From positions 1 through 64,000 of the forward strand of contig NZ_JBNMJV010000013.1 in the NCBI RefSeq assembly GCF_050874005.1: 64,000 nucleotides of DNA, in the 5' to 3' direction. The DNA is from Huintestinicola sp050874005. GTDB taxonomy: Bacteria > Bacillota > Clostridia > Oscillospirales > Ruminococcaceae. The position numbers were made by a program, and so were the translations under genes. Positions 53,523 to 61,624 of this stretch are shown here, piece by piece (position 1 is the stretch's first letter; each line of letters opens with the position of its first letter). The notes beneath the pieces are model-generated. The model did not search any database. It was not told where the DNA came from and worked only from the letters and a program-made list of their open reading frames with translations.

Positions 53523-53696
53523 TCATGCACAGTTGTTTTTGTCAACAGTCAATTTTGTATCTATATGTTCATTGCTGCTATTTTCATAGGATTCGGTATT
53601 TTGAGGTGTCGGAATATCATCAAAGGAGAGGTCTGCAGCATGCTTTTCAATCAATTCTGCTAAAAGGTTTGCAAAACCGTCCCATTCATCCGTCAT
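53523..53696 (-). CDS. Small acidic protein upstream of the recombinase
   Basis: A 57-codon frame (MTDEWDGFANLLAELIEKHA, then an Asp/Ser/Asn-rich tail) is preceded by GGGAGA at good spacing and lies 63 bp upstream of the recombinase on the same strand. I do not recognise it. By position it could be a recombination directionality factor or regulator, but it lacks the basic character of known excisionases. Confidence 0.5.
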   Translation of the reverse strand: MTDEWDGFANLLAELIEKHAADLSFDDIPTPQNTESYENSSNEHIDTKLTVDKNNCA

Positions 53697-53801
53697 GGAC
53701 ATTCTCCCTTCTTTGGTATTTCTTTTGTTCTTATATCTCTATTTGAGGATCAGTCTAACACTTTTCCTTGATAATAATAGTACCATAACGCAGATTTTTC
53801 T

Positions 53802-53833
53802 GATTGACGTCATTTTGACAGTAAATTGACGTC
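53802..53833 (+). promoter_or_regulatory. 11-bp-phased TTGAC operator, copy 1 (STAND gene)
   Basis: TTGAC occurs at 53804, 53815 and 53826, exactly one helical turn apart, within a 32-bp block that matches 60374-60405 in 29 positions. It lies 75 bp upstream of the STAND ATPase gene. Three in-phase sites suggest cooperative binding of a regulator. Confidence 0.6.
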
Positions 53834-53908
53834 TGCAACATCTTTGTATTGAGTTTTGTTGATATTTGTGATATACTGTAATAAAAAGCCAACTGAGAGG
53901 AACTATAA

Positions 53909-56203
53909 ATGCGCAGAGTAGATTTCAGTACAGTAATAAACATTATAATTGAAAATTGCCGTGAGAATATGCACACCGCAAAGGACAGAGAACGTGCATT
54001 CACTCAAACTGACCTTATAACCGGTTTTTTCTCCGAATACTACGACAGCTGTGATGATAAGGTATTTGATAGCTCATCAATATCACGCTGGATAAAGGGT
54101 AACAGACCAATTCCTGCCGATTTGATAAACTTTTATCGTGACAACGGCTATGAAAGCATAGGTAATAACTTTAAGGATAACTGTGCTGACGTAGTGTATG
54201 ATTTTTCTAACCTCTACAATGAGCTTGTTACGCTTGTATCAAACGACTATTCCCTTTCCGAAGAAAAGAAAAACGAAATTATGATTGATATTGATACCGG
54301 CGATGAATCCGAAGTTTGCTGTTTTATCGGTAATATTATCTTTGCAGCCATTGACAGACATTTCGTGCCTGTCGATAAGCCTATGCTGTCCACCTCTGCA
54401 ATAACCGTTTCCGAGTATGTGTTCGGTGCAGAAGTCCCGGCTCCTTGCAGATATTTCTGCGGCAGAGATACCGAGCTTGACGAATTGCATACAGCTTTGC
54501 AGGAGCATAGTAAAATTTTCATATCGGGCTTTGCAGGTATCGGCAAGAGCGAATTTGCCAAAGCGTATGTGAAGAAATACAAGAAAGAATACAAAAATGT
54601 CCTCTATTTCAACTATCCCGGAAGTCTGAAAGAAATGATAACCGATATGGATTTTGTCGGTGATAACATTTCTGATGATGAACACACTCGCTTTACCAAG
54701 CATATCCGATTTCTGAAAAGTCTGCGAAGCGACTCGCTTATCATCATCGACAATTTCAATGTGGCAAATGACAGCTTTCTCAGTACGCTTATAAATTACG
54801 GCTGTAAAATTCTGTTCACCACAAGAAGCAACATTGAGTGCGGATATATTTTCAATCTTGATGTTATCGGAAACTCCGATGAACTGTATCAGCTTGTTAG
54901 CAAGTATTATTCCTATGCCGATGAAAGCAAGGCTGTTATTAACGAGCTTATCGAAACCGTTCATCACCACACACTATCTGTTGAGATGATAGCAAAGCTT
55001 CTTGAAAAAGGCTTGCACAGTCCCGAAGAAATCCTTGAACATCTGCGGCAGAACAGCGCCGATCCCGAATCTGTCGATAAGATAAAAATCAGCAAAGACG
55101 GCGTAAACACAAGGGAAACATACTATAACCATATCCATTCCCTGTTCTCACTTTATCTGCTTGATGAAAATTATCAGAGCATAATGCGGAATATGGTTTT
55201 AGTCGATGAAGTTCGTATCAGATATTTTGCAAAACTGCTAAAACTGAATGATACAAACGGAATTAACGAGCTGTGTGAGCTTGGGTTTATCAGAAACGAC
55301 CATGCAGACCTAATTTCGCTTCACCCTATGATAAGAGATGTTGTTCTGCTTGATCTGAAACCGTCATTTGAAAATTGCGACACTTTGATTACTAATCTGA
55401 AAAACAAGCTTCAAATCATAGGCTATGAGCTGCCCGACTCAGCAATTATCATTTCATGCATAAGAAACGTAATGAAATATATCGGCAGTACTGACAACAG
55501 TTCATATCTGAATTTCCTTGAAGCAGCATACATATTTCTTGATAATTACCATGAATATGATTTTATGGGAATCATCATTTCCGAAACCGAAAAGTTGTTC
55601 GATGATGAAGCAATCGGAAACGAAAACAGCAGAGCGTTGCTTCTGAACAATAAGGCAATGCTGCCTGTGAACCGAAATGAAAAGCTCGCTCATTCAATCA
55701 GCTTGATGAACAAGGCACTTTCAATGTGCGATGAAAAATCAAATCCCGTGCTGTTTGCCAACATAAATATGAACCTCGGTATTCTGTATAATGAAAATAA
55801 GGAAACCGAGCGTGGTCTGGAATTTATGGATAAAGCATATCTTTTCATAAAGCTGTGCAGGGCATACAATGACGATTTTATCTCCATTGCAAGAAATTAC
55901 GCCGCAACACTTTGCGAAAATATGAGAGTTGACAAGGCTCTGGACGTTTTGCTCGAATGCGAATTTGCAACAGAAGGGTGCAGCTCCAATAATCATGCAG
56001 CATTGCTTTTTGACCTTGGAGCCGCATACATTCTGTCTGGAAATTATCCGCTGTCGGTAAAAAAATACAATCTCGCTTTTGCGGAATATTCTGCCCTCGG
56101 CTGTAATGATGAACTTACTGCAAGAAAAATTACAGCTGCACAGCAAATGCAAAGATATGGATTTGAGTACCCAAAGGAATGGGAAACAGACTATCTTGAA
56201 TGA
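53909..56203 (+). CDS. STAND/NB-ARC ATPase with TPR repeats
   Basis: The 764-residue protein has an N-terminal domain of ~160 residues with a possible HTH ('FDSSSISRWIKGNRPIPADL'). An NB-ARC/STAND ATPase follows (~180-480): Walker A 'FISGFAGIGKSEFA' near residue 207, Walker B 'SLIIIDNF' near 277 and sensor 'KILFTTRSN' near 303. A winged-helix-like part and C-terminal tetratricopeptide repeats (~570-745; 'NMNLGILYNENKETERGLEF', 'AALLFDLGAAYILSGNYPLS') complete it. STAND proteins oligomerise on ligand sensing. Some control transcription and others act as anti-phage NLR-like sensors; which applies here is open. It is the only plus-strand gene of the element. GAGAGGA precedes the start, and its end overlaps the relaxase end by 13 bp. 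Confidence 0.85.
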   Translation: MRRVDFSTVINIIIENCRENMHTAKDRERAFTQTDLITGFFSEYYDSCDDKVFDSSSISRWIKGNRPIPADLINFYRDNGYESIGNNFKDNCADVVYDFSNLYNELVTLVSNDYSLSEEKKNEIMIDIDTGDESEVCCFIGNIIFAAIDRHFVPVDKPMLSTSAITVSEYVFGAEVPAPCRYFCGRDTELDELHTALQEHSKIFISGFAGIGKSEFAKAYVKKYKKEYKNVLYFNYPGSLKEMITDMDFVGDNISDDEHTRFTKHIRFLKSLRSDSLIIIDNFNVANDSFLSTLINYGCKILFTTRSNIECGYIFNLDVIGNSDELYQLVSKYYSYADESKAVINELIETVHHHTLSVEMIAKLLEKGLHSPEEILEHLRQNSADPESVDKIKISKDGVNTRETYYNHIHSLFSLYLLDENYQSIMRNMVLVDEVRIRYFAKLLKLNDTNGINELCELGFIRNDHADLISLHPMIRDVVLLDLKPSFENCDTLITNLKNKLQIIGYELPDSAIIISCIRNVMKYIGSTDNSSYLNFLEAAYIFLDNYHEYDFMGIIISETEKLFDDEAIGNENSRALLLNNKAMLPVNRNEKLAHSISLMNKALSMCDEKSNPVLFANINMNLGILYNENKETERGLEFMDKAYLFIKLCRAYNDDFISIARNYAATLCENMRVDKALDVLLECEFATEGCSSNNHAALLFDLGAAYILSGNYPLSVKKYNLAFAEYSALGCNDELTARKITAAQQMQRYGFEYPKEWETDYLE

Positions 56204-57783
56204 CCATAACTCCTTCGTCTTGCACGTTCCTGCCTTTCACGTTCTTCCTGCTTTTCCAATTCGAGAAGGTACTCCATTTCGGCACGGCGCTGCTTTTCTT
56301 CTTCCAGCCTTGCAAGATAATCAAGTTCGGCATTTCTTACGGCGGTCGGCTCAGGCTCACGGATATATGTACCATCTTCTTGAAGCTCATAGCCTTGATG
56401 ATACATTTCAATCTGTTCACGCAAATGCTCCTGATTACGAATTCGGTCAAAATCCGTATTAAGTGTTCTTTTCAGATCATGCAGATACCCTTTAACACGA
56501 CTAAACTCATTCGATGCCCTGTTCAGCTGAGCACGGGCATCCTTTTTGCCCATGATCTGCTGTTTAATATAATTTATCAATTTCGGCAGCCAACCGGGAG
56601 AATGAGTATCATATCCGCACAATCCACCATGAAGAAGCGTTCTGTACAATTCTTCAAGCCGCTTCTGCTGAAACTCATTTCTGTCGGTATTGTTCAGCAG
56701 GCGGTCATACTCATTACCGTATTCATTCAGAAGTTCAAGCAGCTTTTCCTGCCTTTCAAGGTAAGAATATTTCCGAGAAAGTGTATCTACTTTCGCTTCC
56801 GCATTTCCGACAATAGTTTTCAAATCATCAACGGAATGAATATGATTATTGTGTATGTAACACAGCAGTTCCGCTGTTCTTCTTACCTCTGCATAAGTAA
56901 CTTTTGATGTATTAGGATGTGACCTATAAAGCTCAATCTGCTTTTCACGAATGGTAACTGCATAATCAACCTGAACGCCAAGAAAAGCACTGATCTTCAA
57001 TCCTGCAAATTCATTCTGCTTATTTGCAATTCTGGTTTGAAGCATTTCGAGAGAATAGCCATAACCGAGCTTTGCAACAGAACAGCCATATTTCACATTC
57101 GCAGGCTTTGCGATCATACGCTTTTCATTAGTGAAAACATAACCGTACTCACGCATTTTTTCAATAAGCGAATTTATATCTGTAACTTCGGGAGCAATAA
57201 TCAGCTTGTCGATAACATCAGCCATTTTTACTTTCCATGAGCAGCCCTTTTTACGGGAATCCCATTCCTTATATTTCATTGAGCTGTGCTTCTTCGGATT
57301 TTTGATAATGCTCAATCCATGTTCAAGGCAAATTCTATCGGAAACCTCCTTCGCAAGATTATATGTGTATTGATCTCCGAACCAACGATTGCCCTTAACA
57401 TCATAAGCGCAGACGGCTATGTGATTATGGCAATGCCCGGTGTTGGTATGCGTTGAAACGATAACCGGACGATCTTCACCAAACATTGCCTTAGCCCATT
57501 CCACCCCGATCTGATGAGCCATTTCGGGAGAAACAGACTCATCAAAGGACTGAACATATGAGTGAATACGGACACTTTCGTTTTTTCGCTTGCGGTAATT
57601 ATCGAACTTGTTGCCTGCAAACGCTTCATAAATTTCCTTGAAGTCCTCGCAGACAGCGGCATAATCATTAGTACAGCAAATTGCTGTGCTGTACTTCATA
57701 TCCTCGTTTTTGCCGGGATTGAGAATGTATTTCAGATGCGCCCTCGGTGTTGTGTGAATTGCGGTGTGCTTTATGTAAGCCAA
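56191..57783 (-). CDS. MOBP-type relaxase (MobA/VirD2-like)
   Basis: The 530-residue relaxase nicks oriT and leads the strand into the recipient. The nucleophilic tyrosine is Y19 in 'HLKYILNPGKN', and the metal-binding histidine triad is 'STHTNTGHCHNHIAV' (about residues 110-122). The C-terminal half is a long helical region rich in Glu/Arg ('EQIEMYHQGYELQEDG'). This matches the PF03432 relaxases of clostridial mobilizable elements. It is one codon downstream of mobC. Confidence 0.95.
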   Translation of the reverse strand: MAYIKHTAIHTTPRAHLKYILNPGKNEDMKYSTAICCTNDYAAVCEDFKEIYEAFAGNKFDNYRKRKNESVRIHSYVQSFDESVSPEMAHQIGVEWAKAMFGEDRPVIVSTHTNTGHCHNHIAVCAYDVKGNRWFGDQYTYNLAKEVSDRICLEHGLSIIKNPKKHSSMKYKEWDSRKKGCSWKVKMADVIDKLIIAPEVTDINSLIEKMREYGYVFTNEKRMIAKPANVKYGCSVAKLGYGYSLEMLQTRIANKQNEFAGLKISAFLGVQVDYAVTIREKQIELYRSHPNTSKVTYAEVRRTAELLCYIHNNHIHSVDDLKTIVGNAEAKVDTLSRKYSYLERQEKLLELLNEYGNEYDRLLNNTDRNEFQQKRLEELYRTLLHGGLCGYDTHSPGWLPKLINYIKQQIMGKKDARAQLNRASNEFSRVKGYLHDLKRTLNTDFDRIRNQEHLREQIEMYHQGYELQEDGTYIREPEPTAVRNAELDYLARLEEEKQRRAEMEYLLELEKQEERERQERARRRSYGHSR

Positions 57784-57784
57784 A

Positions 57785-58114
57785 TCACACCTCCTGACTT
57801 TTCAGAGGAGAGATATAGCTGTGAAATTCCTCGGAGATTTTCTCGACCTCCCGACGAAGCGAATCTATATCTCCCTTGAAAATAGACTTTTCGGAATTCA
57901 CCACCATTGCGATCTGGTTGATGTTAGTTCCGATAGCACGCAAAAGCTGGTTGAAGCGGTAAATGTTTTCTGTGTCATACAGAATGATTTTGCCGTTGAG
58001 AGCCAGATTTCGGAGAAAGCTGCTGATACTCATGTTGGCGGCTTCGGCTCTCTGCTTAATAGCCGACATTTCATCTGCCGACACCCTTATTTTTATAAAG
58101 TTATCTCTATTCAT
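57785..58114 (-). CDS. MobC-like relaxosome accessory protein
   Basis: The 109-residue protein has a ribbon-helix-helix-like N-terminus ('FIKIRVSADEMSAIKQRAEA', 'MSISSFLRNLALNG') and the MobC signature 'LLRAIGTNINQIAMVVNSEKS'. MobC proteins bind oriT and help the relaxase. It starts 20 bp from the oriT-like hairpin and its stop abuts the relaxase gene. Confidence 0.93.
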   Translation of the reverse strand: MNRDNFIKIRVSADEMSAIKQRAEAANMSISSFLRNLALNGKIILYDTENIYRFNQLLRAIGTNINQIAMVVNSEKSIFKGDIDSLRREVEKISEEFHSYISPLKSQEV

Positions 58115-58133
58115 AAATCTCCTTTCGACTTCG

Positions 58134-58240
58134 GATTTTGTTCCTACAAAATCAATGCTTGCTAAATCTACCCATAATTCTCTGTGGTTGAAAGGACTTG
58201 TTTTTCTCCCAATGCGAATATCCTTTCCCTCACAGAGAAT
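58134..58240. other. Probable oriT region (copy A) upstream of mobC
   Basis: GATTTTGT-TCCT-ACAAAATC (58134-58153) is a perfect 8-bp hairpin followed by AATGCTTGCTAAA, a classic oriT layout (inverted repeat, then nic region). Next comes a 20-bp inverted repeat, ATTCTCTGTGGTTGAAAGGA at 58177-58196 and its complement at 58221-58240 (17/20). It occupies the whole non-coding gap between mobC and the next gene. A second inverted copy is at 60.7 kb. Confidence 0.65.
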
Positions 58241-58249
58241 AGCAAAAAT

Positions 58250-58765
58250 TTACTGATTCTTTCTGAAAATCTTGGGGATGGCTTCGTACTTTTCGGTAAG
58301 AAGCCTGTTTTCCTCGGTCAGCTCATTGATACGCTTGTCACATTCTTCAATAGCCTGCTTTGATTTGCGTCTTTCTGCTTCAAGCTGTTCTGAAAGCTCG
58401 CTGATTTCCTTATCCTTTTCAGATAAGCTGCTTTTAAGGCGGTCAATTTCGGCAAGCAGTTTTTCATTATCTGCAAGGGATTTTGAAAGATGCTCATTTG
58501 CCTGTTCTGCATCTGTTTCCGCCGATTCCAGCTTATCCTGAAGTTCAGCATTTTCACGGGCAATACCCTCACATTCCTCAATAGCCTGCAGAACCTTTAC
58601 ATGAGTCGGGAGAAGAAAATCAACAGCAAAATCATCAAGCTCTATGCTTTCACCCTTGACCTTTGTAATATGACCTGCAAGCTCTTTATCCTTGTGATGG
58701 GTGATCTTTTTATATACTGTCTGAAACTTCAAATTATAATTGCTGCACAATTCTTTCACTGTCAT
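58250..58765 (-). CDS. HTH plus coiled-coil DNA-binding protein (KfrA-like)
   Basis: The 171-residue protein has an N-terminal helix-turn-helix ('TVKELCSNYNLKFQTVYKKI'). A long coiled coil (~75-160) follows, full of heptad Leu/Glu/Lys repeats ('AELQDKLESAETDAEQANEH'). This combination is known from KfrA-like plasmid proteins and other partition or replication accessory factors. ATG 58765 has GGAGG upstream. It follows parR by 4 bp and precedes the oriT-like locus. Confidence 0.8.
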   Translation of the reverse strand: MTVKELCSNYNLKFQTVYKKITHHKDKELAGHITKVKGESIELDDFAVDFLLPTHVKVLQAIEECEGIARENAELQDKLESAETDAEQANEHLSKSLADNEKLLAEIDRLKSSLSEKDKEISELSEQLEAERRKSKQAIEECDKRINELTEENRLLTEKYEAIPKIFRKNQ

Positions 58766-58769
58766 AGCA

Positions 58770-59123
58770 TCAACCTCCGATAAAATCCATGTCGATATCA
58801 TCATCGTCAAGGGTATCAGCCGATTTTTCCACAGGCGTGTTGTCCTGCTCAATTTTCGTATGATTACTTGAACTGAAAACAGAAAGCAGTTTAGGGATTT
58901 CCGCTTCCAGGGTTGTGCGGATAACGGAAATTATTTCCTTCATATCGGACTTTTCACTCTTCTCGGTAGTATTACCGTTAATAACCGAAAACAAAATAGT
59001 TTTTATCGCATTATTAACCGTATGATATTTATTCTTGTCGATGTTGGCAAGAAAATCGGCAATCTTCTTATCGGACGGATTTTCAAGGGAGAGCCTGAGA
59101 GTAATTCTTTTCATCTGCTTCAT
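58770..59123 (-). CDS. ParR-like centromere-binding protein
   Basis: The 117-residue protein starts with a ribbon-helix-helix-like segment ('KRITLRLSLENPSDKKIADF', 'KYHTVNNAIKTILFSV') and ends in an acidic tail ('DDDDIDMDFIGG'). These features, and its one-base overlap with the actin-like parM, identify it as the adaptor of a type II partition system. The acidic C-terminal peptide would contact ParM filaments. Assignment is by context and pattern. Confidence 0.75.
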   Translation of the reverse strand: MKQMKRITLRLSLENPSDKKIADFLANIDKNKYHTVNNAIKTILFSVINGNTTEKSEKSDMKEIISVIRTTLEAEIPKLLSVFSSSNHTKIEQDNTPVEKSADTLDDDDIDMDFIGG

Positions 59124-60052
59124 TACTCAGACCTCTTTTCCAATGCTTTGAGGGACATTAACGCAAACTGCTGATAGCCTTTAGCTGTGGCACATATGTC
59201 ATCAATGAAAATCACTTTGTCGGAATTGTATTTCCCGAAACGTCTGATAAACTGAACACCGCCGCCGCAAACATACAGCTTCATAAAATCGGGATCATAC
59301 TCGCATCTGTAAAGGGCATCGAAAATCTTCCGGCAGTATTTTTCTGTTTCTTCAAGAAAAATGTTTTTGTAATTGTCGGGAGCATCGGTATCACCGGTTC
59401 TGATGAAAAGCTCAACTACTTCGGGATCAATCTTTTTGCCGTATGCAGCCATGACCGCTTTCTGAACTGCAATCATATACTGATTCACGCCCAGCTTTTC
59501 GGTTACGCATTTTTCTTCGATAGGCTTTTTATTATTGATCTGCAGAATATTTGCTGTGCCGTTTCCGATATCTACAACCATATTCACACCTGTCATATTG
59601 TGAAGATATTCCGTGACCGCAGCATATCCCTGGGGATAAACAAAGCAGCCGACTATTGTAAGATGGCAGTGAACGTTATTGTACTCGCAGTCGATATGCG
59701 GATCTTTGAGGAAATACTCTCTTGTACTTTCACGCTGAGCTGTGAGCATAGTGGTGGGACAGCCGACCGCAAGATAAATGTTGCCTTCATAATATCCGCA
59801 GCTGCGGCACTCATCGCAAATCGCTGCAATGGTCAACAGACGGAATTCTTCGTCAACGGTTTTATCGGGAATATACTCCTTGTGACCTTCGCCAATGCGG
59901 TAATACATATTATTAATGTGAAGAATCTTGCCTTCAAAGGCAGGCTTGGTCTTGTAGGCTGCAATTCCTGTGGGGAATGAGTGAAGCGAGTTTTTGATGT
60001 TTCCGTAGCCTGTATCAACAGGCACGATGATAGAATTGTTGTAAGGGATCAT
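59123..60052 (-). CDS. ParM-like actin-fold ATPase
   Basis: The 309-residue protein has the actin/Hsp70 fold: phosphate-1 loop 'IIVPVDTGYGNIKNS', phosphate-2 loop 'MVVDIGNGTANIL' and adenosine loop 'LYVCGGGVQFIRRF'. ParM-like proteins polymerise to push plasmid copies apart. It is encoded first in parM-parR order on an integrative element, where it may stabilise the excised circular form. Its start overlaps the TnpW-like gene's stop by 4 bp. Confidence 0.88.
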   Translation of the reverse strand: MIPYNNSIIVPVDTGYGNIKNSLHSFPTGIAAYKTKPAFEGKILHINNMYYRIGEGHKEYIPDKTVDEEFRLLTIAAICDECRSCGYYEGNIYLAVGCPTTMLTAQRESTREYFLKDPHIDCEYNNVHCHLTIVGCFVYPQGYAAVTEYLHNMTGVNMVVDIGNGTANILQINNKKPIEEKCVTEKLGVNQYMIAVQKAVMAAYGKKIDPEVVELFIRTGDTDAPDNYKNIFLEETEKYCRKIFDALYRCEYDPDFMKLYVCGGGVQFIRRFGKYNSDKVIFIDDICATAKGYQQFALMSLKALEKRSE

Positions 60053-60225
60053 GCGATTTTTTCCTCCTTTGCCGCTTCTGCGACCTTTGATTTTAACATT
60101 CTGATGATAAGCTCCTCCGCCGTAACAGTTGCCTGTGTGTCGGTAAATGAGCTTACAATAAAGGTTGTCTTGCCAATGGTAACGCTGTGTTCAGAACCAT
60201 CGGGCTTGTTGGTTCTTTCCTGCAT
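60049..60225 (-). CDS. TnpW-like small transposon protein
   Basis: The 58-residue protein (core 'HSVTIGKTTFIVSSFTDTQA' followed by 'EELIIRMLKS') resembles the small proteins named TnpW on clostridial transposons, whose role is unknown. ATG 60225 follows GGAGG; a longer frame is rejected. It heads the parM-parR-HTH operon. Confidence 0.7.
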   Translation of the reverse strand: MQERTNKPDGSEHSVTIGKTTFIVSSFTDTQATVTAEELIIRMLKSKVAEAAKEEKIA

Positions 60226-60373
60226 TTTGTACCTCCGCTTTTTGTCGTATATATTGTATTCTTTAAGAGTCACATTCGGCCGAAAATGAGCATCTTGCGG
60301 ATAATGGTGTCATTTTTATCGGAAATGACCTCCCTTATCCTGATTTCAATTCTATCACAAAGAAAAATTCTCC

Positions 60374-60405
60374 GATTGACGCCTTTTTGACAGGAAATTG
60401 ACGTC
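60374..60405 (+). promoter_or_regulatory. 11-bp-phased TTGAC operator, copy 2 (parM control region)
   Basis: TTGAC at 60376, 60387 and 60398 repeats the phased pattern seen upstream of the STAND gene. The block lies 149 bp upstream of the tnpW-parM operon and within a stretch (60300-60545) rich in GTCATTTT-type motifs. Confidence 0.6.
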
Positions 60406-60561
60406 GCACAGGTGTCATTTTTCGGATTTTGATGTCATTTTACGTTTGAAGCGTGATTTCCGCCTGCATTTTTGATGTCAAAACAGGCTTTTATGACGTC
60501 ACTTATATTAACGGGTGGAGTCATTTTAACAAAAATGCTGTCACTTTTTATATATGGGCAT

Positions 60562-60611
60562 AAAAAAACGAAGCTCCAAAGGCTGCAACAGCCTTCAGAG
60601 CTTCGTTTTTT
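60562..60611. terminator. Bidirectional terminator inside the element's right arm
   Basis: AAAAAACGAAGCTC / GAGCTTCGTTTTTT (perfect 14 bp) with an inner AAGGCT/AGCCTT stem. It lies between the operator region and the inverted oriT copy with no gene directly on either side, so it may insulate the control region. Confidence 0.85.
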
Positions 60612-60647
60612 GTGGATATTCGGTTGTAAGTACATATTTGCGTGAGT

Positions 60648-60753
60648 TTCAACTTGTGAGAATATTTTTTCAACCAGAGAGAATTGCAAGGGTATTCAAC
60701 TTGAGAGAATGGGGGTAGGTTTTAGCAAGCATTGATTTTGTGGGAACAAAATC
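60648..60753 (-). repeat. Inverted copy B of the oriT-like block with three iterons
   Basis: On the minus strand the hairpin GATTTTGT-TCCC-ACAAAATC plus AATGCTTGCTAAA matches 58134-58166 with a single mismatch. Three degenerate ATTCTC...GTTGAA iterons follow at plus positions 60648, 60669 and 60695. It sits at the right end of the element. The region 60754-60838 is AT-rich with no other feature. Confidence 0.75.
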
Positions 60754-60838
60754 ATGATGAACGCATCAATTGAAAAAAGCGAGTCGATGCTTATATTTTC
60801 AAATCGCTATAAACATTACTCTATTTTAGTATTGAAAT

Positions 60839-61624
60839 ATGATGGACTTTATGGTATTATTTTATTATAGACAAAAGCAGATATGGAGGTGTGCTGCTTT
60901 GATAAATGAATTACCTGTTTTCGATAATCACGATAAGGGCGAACGGCTTGCACTTGTGGGACTTAACGGTGCAGGAAAAACAACGCTGATAAAGCTTATT
61001 TGTGGACTTTACGACCCGACCGAGGGCGAGATTTTACTGAATGGCAAGCCTGTGAACAGCTATAACAGAGATGAATATTTCAAGCTTTTCGGTGCAGTTT
61101 TTCAGGATATATGTGTTTTGCCCGTGACTGTTGCGGAGAATGTTGCAGGTATGGAAACTGAAAAAATCGATATGGAAAAGGTTTATGATTGCCTGAAAAA
61201 ATCGGGGATTTATGAAAAGGTTATGAGCCTGCCCGAAAAGGAAAATACTAAGCTTGTAAAATCCGTTTTTGAAAATGCAACCGAGCTTTCGGGCGGACAA
61301 ACGCAGAAGCTTGCTCTTGCAAGGGCATTATATAAGGACGCTCCTATACTTTTACTTGACGAGCCGACCGCGGCACTTGATCCTGTTGCAGAGCAGAAAA
61401 TGTATCTGAATTACGCTGATTATTCAAAGGGGAAATCTTCCGTTTTTATTTCACACAGGCTTGCTTCAACACGTTTCTGTGACAGAATTATTCTGATAGA
61501 AAACGGTGAAATTTCTGAGTGCGGAACTCACTCGGAGCTTATGGCGCATAGCGGAAAATATGCACAGCTTTTTGAGCTTCAGAGCAGCTATTACAATGAC
61601 GGGGAGGTACAGAGAAATGAGTGA
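60839..61624 (+). pseudogene. ABC exporter gene, 5'-truncated (ATPase half only)
   Basis: Only the nucleotide-binding domain remains: Walker A 'GLNGAGKTTLIKLICGLYDP', signature 'ELSGGQTQKLALARAL', Walker B 'LLLDEPTAALDP' and H-loop 'FISHRL'. In its neighbour and in related exporters a membrane domain of ~330 residues precedes this. Here homology begins at 'GERLALVG' and the upstream ~30 codons look random. A TTG at 60899 with GGAGG could allow translation of the remnant. Loss of the 5' part coincides with the right end of the mobile element. Confidence 0.75.

Larger units (their letters stand above)
51789..60753. mobile_element. Integrative mobilizable element with ParMR and STAND ATPase
   Basis: The ~9-kb block combines a large serine recombinase, a MOBP relaxase with MobC, an oriT-like locus, ParM/ParR partition genes, a TnpW-like small protein and a STAND ATPase. 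It has no type IV secretion genes, so it would be mobilised by a helper. Base composition is more AT-rich than the flanks and codon use differs. Exact ends are inferred: left near the recombinase stop at 51789, right between the inverted oriT copy at 60753 and the truncated ABC gene at about 60.9 kb. Confidence 0.75.

Noticed and set aside
60435..60689. 84-codon minus-strand frame at the right arm of the element
   Set aside because: It runs through a perfect terminator hairpin and two iterons and lacks a ribosome site.
51786..60830. ATTTTAGT present at both ends of the element (51786 and 60823) as a candidate att core
   Set aside because: Eight AT-rich bases can match by chance, and no longer flanking similarity was seen; kept only as a hypothesis.
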